In this document: positions 27,131 to 36,982 of the stretch, piece after piece
How positions within the stretch are numbered: the first letter of the stretch is position 1
How the letters are laid out: each line of letters starts with the position of its first letter
NCBI RefSeq assembly: GCF_004352825.1
Contig: NZ_SJRW01000001.1
Span: forward strand, 1,488,001 to 1,552,000
DNA from: Luteimonas arsenica
Lineage (GTDB): Bacteria > Pseudomonadota > Gammaproteobacteria > Xanthomonadales > Xanthomonadaceae
DNA: 64,000 nucleotides
Reading direction: 5' to 3'
Notes under the pieces: model-generated
What the model saw: only the letters and a program-made list of their open reading frames with translations
What the model was told of the DNA's origin: nothing
Databases searched by the model: none
Translations under genes and position numbers: made by a program

Positions 27131-29314
27131 TCAACCGGGCTCGTCGGGCAGCGTGAATCTGAAGCTCGCGCCCTCACCCGGCCGGCCCCGGCCGATGATC
27201 GTCCCGCCGTGGCGCTCGATGATGCGTTTCACCGAAGCCAGGCCCACCCCCTCGCCGGCGAACTCGGCGGCAGCGTGCAGGCGCTGGAAAGGTCGGAACA
27301 GCTTGTTCGCATAGGCCTGGTCGAAGCCGATGCCGTTGTCGGCGATCTCGAACCACTCCTCGTCTCCCTCGTGCACACGGCTGAAGCCGATCCGGGCCGG
27401 ATCGCTGTCGCGGGTGAACTTCCAGGCGTTGCCGATCAGATTGCCGAGCAGGTTGCGCACCAGCGCGCTGTCGCCGGACGCACGCAGCCCCGGCTCGATC
27501 GTGACATCGACGCGGCGCTCCGGCTCGCCCTGGGCAAGCTCGGCGACGATGTCCGCCACCATCGCAGACAGGTCCAGCGGCTCCCGCCGCAGTTCGGTGC
27601 GCGAGACGCGCGACATCTTCAGGATCGCGTCGATCAGCTCACCCATGCGCGCGGTGGCCGCCCGCACCCGCGCCAGGTAGCCCTGGCCCACATCATCGAA
27701 GGCGGCGGCGTGGCGCTCGGCGACCATGCGGCTGAAGCCGTCGATCGCACGCAGCGGCGCCCGCAGGTCGTGGGAGATGGTGTAGGCGAAGGACTCCAGC
27801 TCTTCGTTCGCACGCGTGAGCTCGCGCGTGCGATGGGCCACCCGGGCCTCGAGGGTGCGATTGAGCGCCAGCACCTGGGCTTCCGCGCGCAGTCGACCGG
27901 TGATGTCCTCGACCTGGACCAGGCTGGCGAAGTCCTGGTCCTCGTCGCCCGGCACCTGGGCAAAGGTCAGTTGCAGGTGGCGGAGATCACCATCGTCGCG
28001 GCGGAGTTCACGGGTGACGCGATACACGCCGGCCGAGGCCTCGCGGACCCGGCTTTCGGCCTCGGAGTCGACGCTACTGAACAGGGCATCCAGGCGCTGC
28101 CCCATCAGCTCCTCGGGCGAGGAGCGCAGGATGTCGGCAAGCGACAGGTTGGCGTCGATGATGCGCCCATCGTGGTCGAGCAGCGCCTTGCCGATCGCCG
28201 AAAAGCGGATCGCGTTGCGGAAGCGCAGCTCGCTGCGCCGGAAGGAATCAGTCATCCGGGCTGCGATGCGCTGGGCCCGCGACTGGGTGCGGGCCAGGAT
28301 CATCGCCAGCGCGAACAGCAGCAGCGAGGCCAGCACCCCCACCAGGATCGTGCCGGTCGGCCCCAGCAGGCCGGCGCCGCCACCGGTATCGGCCTGGTGG
28401 AAGTCCAGCCGCCAGCGTCGGCCGTAGACCTGCTCGACCACGCTGTGGCGGACGCCTGAGACGCGCTCGTCCGGGAAGCCGCCCTCTCCCGTCGGGAACA
28501 CCGGCTGGTCGTCGGTCGCATCGTCGCCTTCGCCGATGTCGACGATGCGCAGCGACAGCCCTTCGCGATCAGACGGCACCGCTGCGGCAACGAACATGTC
28601 GATGCGGAACGGCGCGCACACCCAGCCGGCCAGCGCCGCGTCGCGCACCTGCGGGTTGGTCGGCACGATCCCGTTCCGGTACACCGGGGCATAGATCACC
28701 AGTCCCGCTCCAGCGCCGTCCTGCACCGAAGTCAGCGGCGCGGTGATGCGCGCGCTGGCGCTGGCGCGCGCGGCCTCCATGGCTGCTGCCTGCACCGGTT
28801 CGGTCAACATGTCGAAGCCTTTCGCCTCGACGTTGGCCAGGGTCTGCGGTTCAAGCAGCACGATCGGCCCGTAGCGCGGGCGGGCACCGGGCGGATCGAC
28901 GCTGAACAGGGTGCGCGTGGCATCGCGCTCTTCGAGCTGGAATTCCTGCAGCTGCGCCGGCGACATCTGCGCCGCGTAGCAAAGGCCCAGCATCGCCGGG
29001 AACCGCCGCGACAGCTCCAGGCCATCGGCATAGTTGCGCCACTGGCGCGCGCTGGGACGGTCGATGGCGGCCAGCAGGGAAACACCCCCGCGGGTGATCA
29101 GCTCATAGGTGAGCAGTTGCTGGCGCAGGCGGGCGACGATCTGCTCGGCCTCCGCCGCCAGCCGCGCCTCGGCCAGGGCGCGCTCGCGCGTACCCGCGCC
29201 GGTCGCATACACCGCCACCAGGATCAACGATGCGACCAGCACCAGGACCGCCAGCAGGTAGCCCTGGCGGGCCGGCATGGGTTCGCCCGGGGGCATGTCG
29301 TGGGGCTTGGCCAT
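27131..29314 (-). CDS. CHASE-domain sensor histidine kinase
   Basis: Membrane-bound sensor kinase of 727 residues. Order: TM1 (about 20-40, YLLAVLVLVASLILVAVYATG), periplasmic CHASE domain (about 65-280), TM2 (about 320-340, TILVGVLASLLLFALAMI) and a PAS domain (RNAIRFSAIGKALLDHDGRIIDANLSL). A short coiled coil leads to HisKA with the phospho-histidine near residue 515 (AYTISHDLRAPLRAIDGFSRMV), then HATPase_c (NLIGNAWKFT, ADNGIGFD, GEGVGLASVKRIIERHGG). The class resembles cyanobacterial phytochrome-type kinases in its catalytic half. No receiver domain is fused and no response regulator is adjacent, so it is an orphan. Ligand unknown. It lies between smpB and ssrA. Confidence 0.9.
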   Translation of the reverse strand: MAKPHDMPPGEPMPARQGYLLAVLVLVASLILVAVYATGAGTRERALAEARLAAEAEQIVARLRQQLLTYELITRGGVSLLAAIDRPSARQWRNYADGLELSRRFPAMLGLCYAAQMSPAQLQEFQLEERDATRTLFSVDPPGARPRYGPIVLLEPQTLANVEAKGFDMLTEPVQAAAMEAARASASARITAPLTSVQDGAGAGLVIYAPVYRNGIVPTNPQVRDAALAGWVCAPFRIDMFVAAAVPSDREGLSLRIVDIGEGDDATDDQPVFPTGEGGFPDERVSGVRHSVVEQVYGRRWRLDFHQADTGGGAGLLGPTGTILVGVLASLLLFALAMILARTQSRAQRIAARMTDSFRRSELRFRNAIRFSAIGKALLDHDGRIIDANLSLADILRSSPEELMGQRLDALFSSVDSEAESRVREASAGVYRVTRELRRDDGDLRHLQLTFAQVPGDEDQDFASLVQVEDITGRLRAEAQVLALNRTLEARVAHRTRELTRANEELESFAYTISHDLRAPLRAIDGFSRMVAERHAAAFDDVGQGYLARVRAATARMGELIDAILKMSRVSRTELRREPLDLSAMVADIVAELAQGEPERRVDVTIEPGLRASGDSALVRNLLGNLIGNAWKFTRDSDPARIGFSRVHEGDEEWFEIADNGIGFDQAYANKLFRPFQRLHAAAEFAGEGVGLASVKRIIERHGGTIIGRGRPGEGASFRFTLPDEPG

Positions 29315-29400
29315 GGGCGTCGAGCATACCTTCTACGGGTGTGCAGCCTGGAGCATGCCGGCCAGGCTGAACCTCTTGCGCCCGCCGAACGCCCGATGCC

Positions 29401-29428
29401 TTGCAGGGGGGCTCGCCGCCCCTATACT
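29401..29428 (+). promoter_or_regulatory. Sigma-70 promoter of ssrA
   Basis: TTGCAG, a 16-nt spacer and TATACT make a good housekeeping promoter. Transcription would start near 29435, leaving a leader of about 49 nt to be trimmed before the mature tmRNA 5' end at 29484. Confidence 0.75.
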
Positions 29429-29483
29429 GCAGGGGTCAACGCGCATTCACTGCCACCCGGCAGGCGCCATGTTCCCGGATCAC

Positions 29484-29836
29484 GGGGGTGCACTGGCTTC
29501 GACGGGGGTCGCGAAATCGCCTGGCGCATGCCGAGGGGGCAGCTTTCCTCGTAAATCCAGCGGCAAACATCTAGTTGCCAACGACGACAACTACGCTCTC
29601 GCCGCTTAAGGCGTAAGCCCCGAACCCACTTGTGCCCGTGCTCGTGGATGTAGGGTCATTATCACGGGAACCAGCCGTGGTGGCCGCCTGTCTGCCACGG
29701 TTGAACTCACAGGCTGGTTTCCTGGTGCGCTTCGCACACCGTGCTGCCGGGGAACGAGAACCAACGGTGGGCTAAGCATGTAGTGCCGGGGATGGAGCTC
29801 CTTCGGACGGCGGTTCGATTCCGCCCACCTCCACCA
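29484..29836 (+). ncRNA. ssrA: Transfer-messenger RNA (tmRNA)
   Basis: Rescues stalled ribosomes with SmpB, adding a degradation tag. The 5' end GGGGGTGCACTGGCTTCGACG and 3' end TTCGATTCCGCCCACCTCC-ACCA form the tRNA-Ala-like domain: GGGGGUG pairs with CACCUCC, a 7-bp acceptor with one G-U, and CCA is encoded. The tag frame runs 29577-29609 and reads ANDDNYALAA with TAA, one substitution from the E. coli tag ANDENYALAA. Length 353 nt fits the family. Pseudoknot-like inverted segments follow the tag frame (GTGGCCGCCTGTCTGCCAC). The 3' end of ssrA is a common integration site, but no integrase or duplicated end is seen here. Confidence 0.97.
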
Positions 29837-29844
29837 CCTGAAAC

Positions 29845-29891
29845 AGGCCGTAAATATCTTGTATAAACAAGTATTTACGGCCTTTTCTTTG
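29845..29891 (+). terminator. Intrinsic terminator of ssrA
   Basis: Twelve-bp arms AGGCCGTAAATA and TATTTACGGCCT surround an inner CTTG/CAAG pair and a TATAAA loop, followed by TTTTCTTTG. It begins 8 nt after the tmRNA CCA end and is unusually AT-rich for this genome. Confidence 0.88.
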
Positions 29892-29962
29892 TGTGTTTTC
29901 CGACATCGTGAGTTGTGCTCTTCGCGATTGCCCCTGCGAGCGGGCGCGGCCATCCTAGCGAA

Positions 29963-30790
29963 ATGTCCACATCCGACTCCCCGGCCGCGCCGACCTCCGG
30001 CGCCGTCCTCCGCCCCGTCGAACGCTGGCGTCACGGCACCCGCAGCCTGCTCGACGACCACGTCGCCGAGGAAGTGCCGGTGGCCTTCGTCTACAACGAC
30101 GAACCCTTCGCCGTGATGATGGCCACGCCGGCCGACCTGCACGACTTCGCCGTCGGCTTCGCGCTCAGCGAAGGCATCGTGGAACAGGCCGCGGACGTGG
30201 CGGTGGAGCGCATCGAGGAGTTCATCGAAGGCATCGAAATCCGCCTGCGGATCCCGGCCGGGCGCGCGGAGGCACTGGCCCTGCGCCGGCGCAGCATGAG
30301 CGGGCGCAGCGGCTGCGGGGTCTGCGGCAGCGAGCTGCTGGAGGCGGCGCTGCGCTACCCCGCGCCGGTTTCCGGCGATATACGGGTGACGGAGACATCG
30401 TTGCGGCGTGCGCTGGACGGACTGCGCGCGGCACAGGCGATCACCGCGGCCACCGGCGCGGCACACGCGGCCGGCTGGGCCGCGCCGGATGGCAGTCTGC
30501 TGCTGGTGCGCGAGGACGTGGGCCGGCACAACGCGCTCGACAAGCTGATCGGCGCGATGCACGCCGCCGGCCACGATCCGGCGGCCGGTTTCCTGGTCGT
30601 CACCAGCCGCGCCAGCTACGAGATGGCGATGAAGGCGGCCAGCGTGGGCATTCCCTTCATGGCGGCGATCTCGGCACCCACCGCGCTGGCGATCTCGCTG
30701 GCGGACCGGGCGAACCTGACCCTGGTCGGCTTCGCGCGCGACGACGGCCAGGCGGTGTACGCGCACGGACGACGGTTGGTGGCCGGATGA
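29963..30790 (+). CDS. fdhD: Formate dehydrogenase sulfurtransferase FdhD
   Basis: Transfers sulfur from IscS to the molybdenum cofactor of formate dehydrogenase. The 275-residue protein contains the catalytic CxxC pair (C118 and C121 in SGRSGCGVCGSE). Family signatures are VPVAFVYNDEPFAVMMATPADLHDFAVGFALSEG, REDVGRHNALDKLIG, SRASYEMAMKAA and SAPTALAISLA. ATG 29963 is chosen over an upstream ATG at 29915 because MSTSDSP begins the usual variable N-terminus. It overlaps the next small gene as ATGA and faces the fdhE end of the FDH operon. Confidence 0.96.
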   Translation: MSTSDSPAAPTSGAVLRPVERWRHGTRSLLDDHVAEEVPVAFVYNDEPFAVMMATPADLHDFAVGFALSEGIVEQAADVAVERIEEFIEGIEIRLRIPAGRAEALALRRRSMSGRSGCGVCGSELLEAALRYPAPVSGDIRVTETSLRRALDGLRAAQAITAATGAAHAAGWAAPDGSLLLVREDVGRHNALDKLIGAMHAAGHDPAAGFLVVTSRASYEMAMKAASVGIPFMAAISAPTALAISLADRANLTLVGFARDDGQAVYAHGRRLVAG

Positions 30791-31065
30791 GTGGCGAAGC
30801 GGAGCACGCGCTGCACGACCTGCCGATCGACCGCGCGCTGCTGCAGGCGCTGCTGGCCGAACTGGCGGCCCATCCCGACGGGGTGTCGACCGCGCGCCTG
30901 TGCAAGCGCCTGCGGCTGCGCATGAGCGTGCTGATGCGGACCCTGGCCTGGATCGGCGGGGACGCGATCGGCGGGCACCGGGGGCCGGGCTGGGTGCGCA
31001 CCGTCGAGGACGGGACGCGCACCCTGGTCCACCTGACCGATGCAGGCCGGGCGCTGGCTCAGTAG
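30787..31065 (+). CDS. Small winged-helix-like protein linked to fdhD
   Basis: Predicted 92-residue protein that I do not recognise. The N-terminal half (ALLQALLAELAAHPDGVSTARLCKRLRLRMSVLMRTLAWIG) looks like a helix-turn-helix, and the rest (GHRGPGWVRTVEDGTRTLVHLTDAGRALAQ) resembles the wing and C-terminal strand of winged-helix regulators; LTDAGRALA is common in MarR/PadR-type proteins. It overlaps the fdhD stop by 4 bp and its own end overlaps convergent fdhE by 7 bp. Context suggests a role in formate dehydrogenase assembly or control, but this is inference. Confidence 0.75.
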   Translation: MSGEAEHALHDLPIDRALLQALLAELAAHPDGVSTARLCKRLRLRMSVLMRTLAWIGGDAIGGHRGPGWVRTVEDGTRTLVHLTDAGRALAQ

Positions 31066-31985
31066 CCGACGAGGAAGGGGTTCAATCCGCCGCGGCGCAC
31101 GCCGGCGTCGCGCATCAGGATGTCCAGGCCCAGGCTGCCGACGTCGTCGGCGACCGGGTCCAGGCTGGGATTCTTCACGTGGTAGAGGATCTTCACCCAG
31201 GCCCCGCATTCGCCGCAGTTCTCGGCCTTCACCGTGGCATCGACGGTGTCGACCGAGCGGTAGCTGAGGCCCTTGGTCGAACCGCAGCACAGGCACTTCA
31301 CCCGCACTTCGTTCCACTGCGTGGCGCAGCCGGCACAGCAGGCGTAGCGCACGTTCTCGATGTCCTTCAGCCCGAGCACGGAAGACGTCACGGGGCGGCC
31401 GCCGCAGACCGGGCAGACACCCGTCGCGACCGGTACCAGCGACTCGGCATCGAGCCCGGCGGCAAGCCGAGCGAGATGCACCTGCACCGCCGCCGCTGTG
31501 AACAGGTGTGGCGCGCTGCTGTCGGCGGGAATGTCGTCGGCCAGCACGTTGCCGAGCAGCCAGCGCCGGTCGCCGGTGCCCGCGGAGCGCACGGCGTCCA
31601 GCGCGACCCGGGCGGCGTCGGGCATCTCCAGCCCGACGGCCCCGTCGAGCAGTGCCTGCAGGGTTGCGGCCAGGGCGTCATCGGCGGCCAGGGCGCGACG
31701 ATCGATCGGCGGCATCCTCGACTGTGCCGCACGCGCCACGGACTCCGCCTGTACCGCTTCAACCGGCGGCAGCGTCGCGGCGAGCCTGGCCTGCAGCCGC
31801 GACAGCTCCGCCAGGAACTGCAGGTACGGCGCCAGTTCGTTGCTCTCCGCAAGGAATGCGAAGCGCCGGGCACGGCCCTGGAACAGGATCACAGGATCGG
31901 GCAGCAGCGCCATCGGCGGCTTGGCGACGCCGCCAATGGCGGACGGATCGGGCTGCAGCCCGCTTTGTGCTTCGTCGTCGGACAT
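31059..31985 (-). CDS. fdhE: Formate dehydrogenase accessory protein FdhE
   Basis: Cytoplasmic maturation factor for Tat-exported respiratory formate dehydrogenases. The 308-residue protein has the helical N-terminus (DPVILFQGRARRFAFLAESNELAPYLQFLAELSRLQ) and a C-terminal rubredoxin-like region with four paired-cysteine motifs: CPVCGG, CCAGC, CLCC and CGEC. These bind iron or zinc in E. coli FdhE. It ends with GVRRGGLNPFLVGY, the conserved tail. Last gene of the minus-strand set fdoG-fdoH-fdoI-fdhE, 3 bp after fdoI. Confidence 0.95.
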   Translation of the reverse strand: MSDDEAQSGLQPDPSAIGGVAKPPMALLPDPVILFQGRARRFAFLAESNELAPYLQFLAELSRLQARLAATLPPVEAVQAESVARAAQSRMPPIDRRALAADDALAATLQALLDGAVGLEMPDAARVALDAVRSAGTGDRRWLLGNVLADDIPADSSAPHLFTAAAVQVHLARLAAGLDAESLVPVATGVCPVCGGRPVTSSVLGLKDIENVRYACCAGCATQWNEVRVKCLCCGSTKGLSYRSVDTVDATVKAENCGECGAWVKILYHVKNPSLDPVADDVGSLGLDILMRDAGVRRGGLNPFLVGY

Positions 31986-31988
31986 GGC

Positions 31989-32699
31989 TCAGCGGATGTC
32001 CCGCGGTGGCGCGCCTTCGCGTGGACCGACGTCGCGGGCGGCCAGCTCGCGCAGCCACTTGCGATGGTGGCGGAAAGCCCAGCCGCCGGTGACCGTGCCG
32101 CGGGTCATCGCGCGCAGGGTGCCGCGGGTCCAGATGGCGGCATAGACGTGCAGGATGAAGACCAGCACCGTGAGCACGGCGGCGATGGCGTGCACCGCCA
32201 GCGCGACCCGCCGCACCGGGATCGACACCAGGCCGGGGAAGTACTCCTCCCAGATCATCACGCCGGTGACGACCAGCACCAGGATCAGCCCGGCCATGCC
32301 CCAGAACACCAGCTTCTGGCCGAGGTTGTACTTGCCCAGCTCCGGCAGGTTCTCCTCGTTGCCCTGGATCAGGTCGCCGATCTTCCTGCTCCACTCGGCG
32401 TCCTCGCGTCGTGGCAGGTTAAGCCGCCACATCTGCACGAACAGGCCGAAGAAGCTCAGCACCAGCACCAGGCCGACGATGGGATGCAGCCAGCGCGCGG
32501 TCTGGCCACCCCCGAACAGCACGGTGAGTCCGTACAGCGAAGGGTGGAAGAAGGCGAAGCCGGACAGCAGCAGCACGATCATGCAGGCCGCGGTGATCCA
32601 GTGGTTGACGCGGGTGAAGCCGCGATAGCGGCTGACCACCACCGGCCGGGTCGAGACGATGTGGTCGCCGGGCGCGGAATGGACGCGGGACTCAGTCAT
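31989..32699 (-). CDS. fdoI: Formate dehydrogenase gamma subunit (cytochrome b556)
   Basis: Inner-membrane di-heme cytochrome b that passes electrons from the FeS subunit to quinone. The 236-residue protein has four predicted transmembrane helices ([94 protein letters not shown]). The helices contain the expected heme histidines. The ATG at 32699 overlaps the fdoH stop by 8 bp; an upstream ATG at 32954 lies inside fdoH. It could equally be called fdnI, as sequence alone does not separate the isoforms. Confidence 0.94.
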   Translation of the reverse strand: MTESRVHSAPGDHIVSTRPVVVSRYRGFTRVNHWITAACMIVLLLSGFAFFHPSLYGLTVLFGGGQTARWLHPIVGLVLVLSFFGLFVQMWRLNLPRREDAEWSRKIGDLIQGNEENLPELGKYNLGQKLVFWGMAGLILVLVVTGVMIWEEYFPGLVSIPVRRVALAVHAIAAVLTVLVFILHVYAAIWTRGTLRAMTRGTVTGGWAFRHHRKWLRELAARDVGPREGAPPRDIR

Positions 32700-33693
32700 G
32701 GCGGCCGCCCTCCCCTTCATCGGCATCGACGCCGTGGCCTTCGACCAGCGCCTGCGCCTCGCGCTCTTCCTCCTCGCTGACCCGGTTCGCACGTGCGAAC
32801 AGCCCGTGCAGCGCCGCACCGGCGAGCGCGACGCCCGCCGCGGCCAGGCCGACGACCTTCGCCGGGCCCTTCCAGGCCTCGACCGTCGGCGAGATCTTCG
32901 GGTCGTCCGGCAGGCCGGCGTAGAGCGACGGCTTGTCGGCATGGTGGAGCACATACATCACGTGGGTGCCGCCGACGCCCTGGGGATCGTAGAGCCCGGC
33001 CTGGTCGTAGCCACGCGACTTGAGGTCGGTGATCCGCTCCTCGGCCAGCGCGACCATCTCCTCCTTGGGGCCGAAGGTGATGCACTGGGTCGGGCAGACC
33101 TTGGCGCAGGCCGGCCCCTGCCCGACCGCGACGCGGTCCGAGCACAGGGTGCACTTCTTGCTGACGTGCGTCTTCTTCGAGATCCGCGGGATGTCGAAGG
33201 GACAGCCGGCCACGCAGTAGCCGCAGCCGATGCAGTTGTCGGAAATGAAATCGACGATGCCGTTGGAGTACTGCACGATCGCGCCCGGCGCCGGGCAGGC
33301 CTTCAGGCAACCGGGATCCTCGCAGTGCATGCAGCCGTCCTTGCGGATCAGCCACTCCAGGTCGCCGGTGTCCGGGTTCTCGTACTCGCTGAAGCGCATC
33401 AGCGTGTACATGTCCGGCGTCAGGTCGTGCGGGTTCTCGTAGACGCCGACGTTCTCTTCGATGTCCGGCTGGGTGTCGTTCCACTCGACGCAGGCGGTCT
33501 GGCAGGCCTTGCAGCCGATGCACTTGGACACGTCGATCAGCTTGGCGACCTTCGTGAGCTGGCGCTCGGGCTGCGGCACGTGCGCGGTGGCCGAGGCCCT
33601 GACCACGTCGCCGGGCAGCAGGTTCGAGGCCAGCGGCTGCACCGGCGGATTGGCCGCCGCCGTCGTCGGTTGGGGGGCGCGTTGGTTGCTCAT
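32692..33693 (-). CDS. fdoH: Formate dehydrogenase beta subunit (4x[4Fe-4S])
   Basis: Electron-transfer subunit on the periplasmic face of the membrane. Sixteen cysteines in four clusters are visible: [45 protein letters not shown] and CTLCSDRVA...[12 protein letters not shown]-terminal membrane anchor (about 292-311, [20 protein letters not shown]) ties it to the gamma subunit. 333 residues, compared with E. coli 294-300, because of an N-terminal Pro/Ala-rich extension and an acidic C-terminal tail. The start ATG overlaps the fdoG stop as ATGA. Confidence 0.96.
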   Translation of the reverse strand: MSNQRAPQPTTAAANPPVQPLASNLLPGDVVRASATAHVPQPERQLTKVAKLIDVSKCIGCKACQTACVEWNDTQPDIEENVGVYENPHDLTPDMYTLMRFSEYENPDTGDLEWLIRKDGCMHCEDPGCLKACPAPGAIVQYSNGIVDFISDNCIGCGYCVAGCPFDIPRISKKTHVSKKCTLCSDRVAVGQGPACAKVCPTQCITFGPKEEMVALAEERITDLKSRGYDQAGLYDPQGVGGTHVMYVLHHADKPSLYAGLPDDPKISPTVEAWKGPAKVVGLAAAGVALAGAALHGLFARANRVSEEEEREAQALVEGHGVDADEGEGGRHD

Positions 33694-36600
33694 GCCGGCA
33701 CCTCCTGCTCCGCCGCGCGTTCGATGTTGACCAGGAAGGCCTTGAACTCCGGCGTGTTGATGTTGGCGTCACCAACAAACGGACCCAGCGAATTGGGGCC
33801 GAAGCCCTTGCGCGCCGCGCCCTTGAAGCCCCAGTGAATGGGGATTCCGACCACGTGCACGGTCTTGCCGTCGCAGACCAGCGGCCGGATGCGCTTGGTG
33901 ACCACCGCCTTGGCCCAGATCTGGTTGCGCGACGACCACACGCGCACGCGGTCGCCACGGCTGATGCCGCGCTCGGCCGCGAGCTCCTCGCTGATTTCGA
34001 CGAAGAACTCCGGCTGGTTCACCGCGTTGACGCGGTTGTGCTTGGTCCAGTAATGGAAGTGCTCGGTCAGCCGGTACGAGGTGGCCACGCATGGGAACTC
34101 GTCGCTGCTGCCGAGGCCGGCAAGGTCGTCGGCGAAGATGCGCGCGACCGGGTTGCCCCGCATCCTGCGGTTGAGCGGATTCTCGATCGGGCTTTCGAAC
34201 GGCTCCATGTGCGTTGGGAAGGGACCGTCGCGCATCAGCTTGCGGGAGAAGAAGCGGCTGACGCCTTCAGGGTTCATGATGAACGGACCCACGTCGCCGG
34301 GCTTCGCGTTGAGCGCGATGTCGGGCACGTCGTTGCCCACCCAGCCCTTGCCGTCCCATTCCACGAGCATCCGCGAAGGATCCCAGGGCTTGCCCTCCAG
34401 GTCGCAGGAGGCACGGTTGTAGAGCACGCGGCGGTTGGCCGGCCAGGCGAACGCCCAGTTCTGGAACACGCCCATGCCGCCCGGGTCGCTGTTGTCGCGG
34501 CGCGCCATCATGTTGCCGGCCGGAGTGAAGCAGCCCGTGTAGATCCAGCAGGCACCGTTGGTCGAGCCGTCGTCGCGCATCTGCCCGAAGCTGGACAGCT
34601 GCTCGCCCCTGGCCACCACTACCTTCGATGCGTCGGACGGATCACGCAGGTCCTCCAGGGCGCGGCCGTTGAGCTCCATGGCCAGTTCGGCGGACGTGGG
34701 ATGCAGCGGGTCGGCGTAGTCCCAGGTCAGGTTGAGGATGGGCTCGGGGCACACGCCCCCTTCCTCCTGGTACAGCTTGCGCACGCGCAGGAAGATGTTG
34801 GACATGATCCAGATATCGGTCTTCGCGTCGCCGGGCGGCGTCACGCCGGCCCAGTGCCACTGCAGTACCCGCCCCGAACTCACCGTCGCGCCCTCGTCCT
34901 CGGCGAAACAGGTGGTCGGCAGCTCCAGCACTTCGGTCTGGATCGACGCAGGATCCACGTCGTTGTAGATGCCGTGGTTCTCCCAGAAGGACGCGGTCTC
35001 GGTCTCCAGCGGGTCCATGACGACGATCAGCTTCACCTTCGAGAAGGCTTCCGTCAGCTTCCGGCGGTTGGGGAACGCCATCAGCGGGTTGAAGCCCTGG
35101 AAGAAGTAGATGTTGATGTTGCCGTTGTTCGCCATGTCGAACATGCGCATCGCGTCGTATTCGGGCACGTCGAGCTTGGGAAGCCAGTCGTAGCCCCAGC
35201 CGTTCTCCGCGGTCGCCTTGTCGCCCCACATCGACTTCATGAAGCTGACCATGAACTTCCGGTAGTTCTGCCAGTAGCTCATCTGGTTGGGGCGCGAGGG
35301 CTTGTTGGCGCGGCTCGCCATGTAGGTTTCGAAGTCGGGCTCGCTCTCCTTCGGGATCGCCAGGTAGCCGGGGATCAGATTGGACATCAGGCCGATGTCG
35401 GTCAGGCCCTGGATGTTCGAGTGGCCACGCAGCGCGTTCATGCCGCCGCCGGGCATGCCGATGTTTCCCAGCAGCAGCTGCAGCATGGCCATGCCACGGA
35501 TGTTCTGCGCGCCCTTGGAATGCTGGGTCCAGCCGAGCGCATACATCGAGGTCATCACCTTGTCCCGGGCCGAGGTCTCCCCGATCATTTCGCAGATCTT
35601 CAGGAAGCGGTCCTTCGGCGTGCCGCAGGTGTTTTCGACGAACTCGGGCGTGTAGACGTCCACGTGCTGCCTGAGCAGGTTCCACACGCAGCGGGGGTTC
35701 TCCAGGGTGGGATCGACGCGGACATAGCCGTCTTCACCCATCTGGTACTCCCAGCTTTCCTGGTCGTAGCTGCGGCTTTCCTCGTCATAGCCGCTGAACA
35801 GGCCGTCCTGCCAGCCGAAGTCGTCGCGCACCAGGTAGGAGGCGTTGGTGTAGTGGCGCACGTAGTCCCACTGGACCTTGTCGTTCTCGATGCACCAGCG
35901 GATCACGCCCATCAGGAAGGCGATGTCCGAACCCGGGCGGATCGGGGCATAGTAGTCCGAGACCGCGGCGGAGCGGTTGAAGCGCGGGTCGACCACGATC
36001 AGCTTGGCACCGCGATGGTGCTTGGCTTCGGTCACCCATTTGAAACCGCAGGGATGGGCCTCGGCTGCGTTGCCGCCCATGATGATTACGAGGTCGGTAT
36101 TGGCGATGTCCGTCCAGGAGTTGGTCATCGCACCACGGCCAAACGTCGGGCCCAGACTGGACACCGTGGGGCCGTGTCAAACCCTCGCTTGGTTGTCGAA
36201 TCCGACGATTCCCATCGAGCGCACGGTCTTGTAGGTCAGCCATGCGGTCTCGTTGGTGGTCGCCGATGCGGCGAGATAGCCGGTGGTGGTCCAGCGGTTG
36301 ACCGTGGTCCCGGCTTCGTTTTTCTCGATGAGGTTGGCGTCGCGGTCGTCCTTGACGGCGCGCGCGATCCGGTCGAGCGCCTCGTCCCAGGAAATGTCCT
36401 CGAAGCGGTCCGAACCCGGGCGGCGGATGCGCGGACGGGTCAGGCGCGTCGTCGCCTTGACGTAGTCCTTCAGCGCCGAGCCCTTGGGACAGAGCGTCCC
36501 GCGGTTGGTCGGGTGGTCGGCGTCGCCTTCGATGTGCAGGAGCTCGGCCTTCTCACCGGCGGCCAGGTCGCCGCGGGAATACATGATGATTCCGCAGGCC

Positions 36601-36776
36601 ACCGAACAATAGGTGCAGATGTTGCGGGTTTCGGTGGTGGTGGCGAGCTTGAAGGCGCGGACGTGGGCGGCGGTGGCGGCTTCGGCCGTACCGAAGCCCA
36701 TGGCCCCCAGGGTGGTCGCCGCCGCCCCCGTGCCTGTCAGCTTCAGGAAGCTGCGGCGGGAGATATCGACGTTCAT
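33690..36776 (-). CDS. fdoG: Selenocysteine formate dehydrogenase alpha subunit
   Basis: Catalytic molybdenum (bis-MGD) subunit oxidising formate to CO2, exported folded. The reading frame is interrupted only by an in-frame UGA at 36179-36177. It lies in [20 protein letters not shown], exactly where E. coli FdnG has selenocysteine 196; here it is residue 200. Before it are the Tat signal ([11 protein letters not shown]) and the [4Fe-4S] cysteines (CTYCSVACG...[10 protein letters not shown]). After it are [14 protein letters not shown], the MGD-binding motifs and [25 protein letters not shown]. Total 1028 residues (E. coli 1015). Read conventionally it would be split in two; it is one gene. 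ATG 36776 is set by the Tat signal. First gene of the operon. Confidence 0.97.
36138..36179 (-). promoter_or_regulatory. Selenocysteine UGA and SECIS hairpin in fdoG
   Basis: The UGA is followed by ACACGGCCCCACGGT and an apical hairpin GTCCA-GTC-TGGGC. The stem allows one G-U and the loop is GUC, as in the SelB-binding SECIS of E. coli fdnG. The CGG/CCG pairs below extend the stem. The spacing from UGA to the apical loop fits bacterial SECIS elements. Confidence 0.85.
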
Positions 36777-36982
36777 TGAGAACTCCTGCTTGCGTGCCTG
36801 TCGATGGATGGGTACACACCGCATCCTCGGCCGCCGCTGTACGGCAGTCAAGGTCGCGGGCATGCGGCTTTGGTCGAAGCCCCTCATCGCGGCTTGCCCG
36901 TGCCATGCCCAGGACGGACACTGCCGCCTGCTCCAGCCATCGCGAACCGGTTCCCCGGCCGCGACCCGCCACGGAACACCCG

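Noticed and set aside
29484..29836. Genomic island attachment at the ssrA 3' end
   Set aside because: No integrase, no direct repeat of the ssrA end and no atypical composition follow; the terminator and fdhD come directly after.
36177..36179. Premature stop splitting fdoG into two genes or a pseudogene
   Set aside because: The UGA aligns with the known selenocysteine position and is followed by a SECIS-like hairpin; both sides match one protein.
33834..36779. 981-residue plus-strand frame opposite fdoG
   Set aside because: Antisense shadow; the minus strand carries formate dehydrogenase alpha and the shadow has no recognisable motif.
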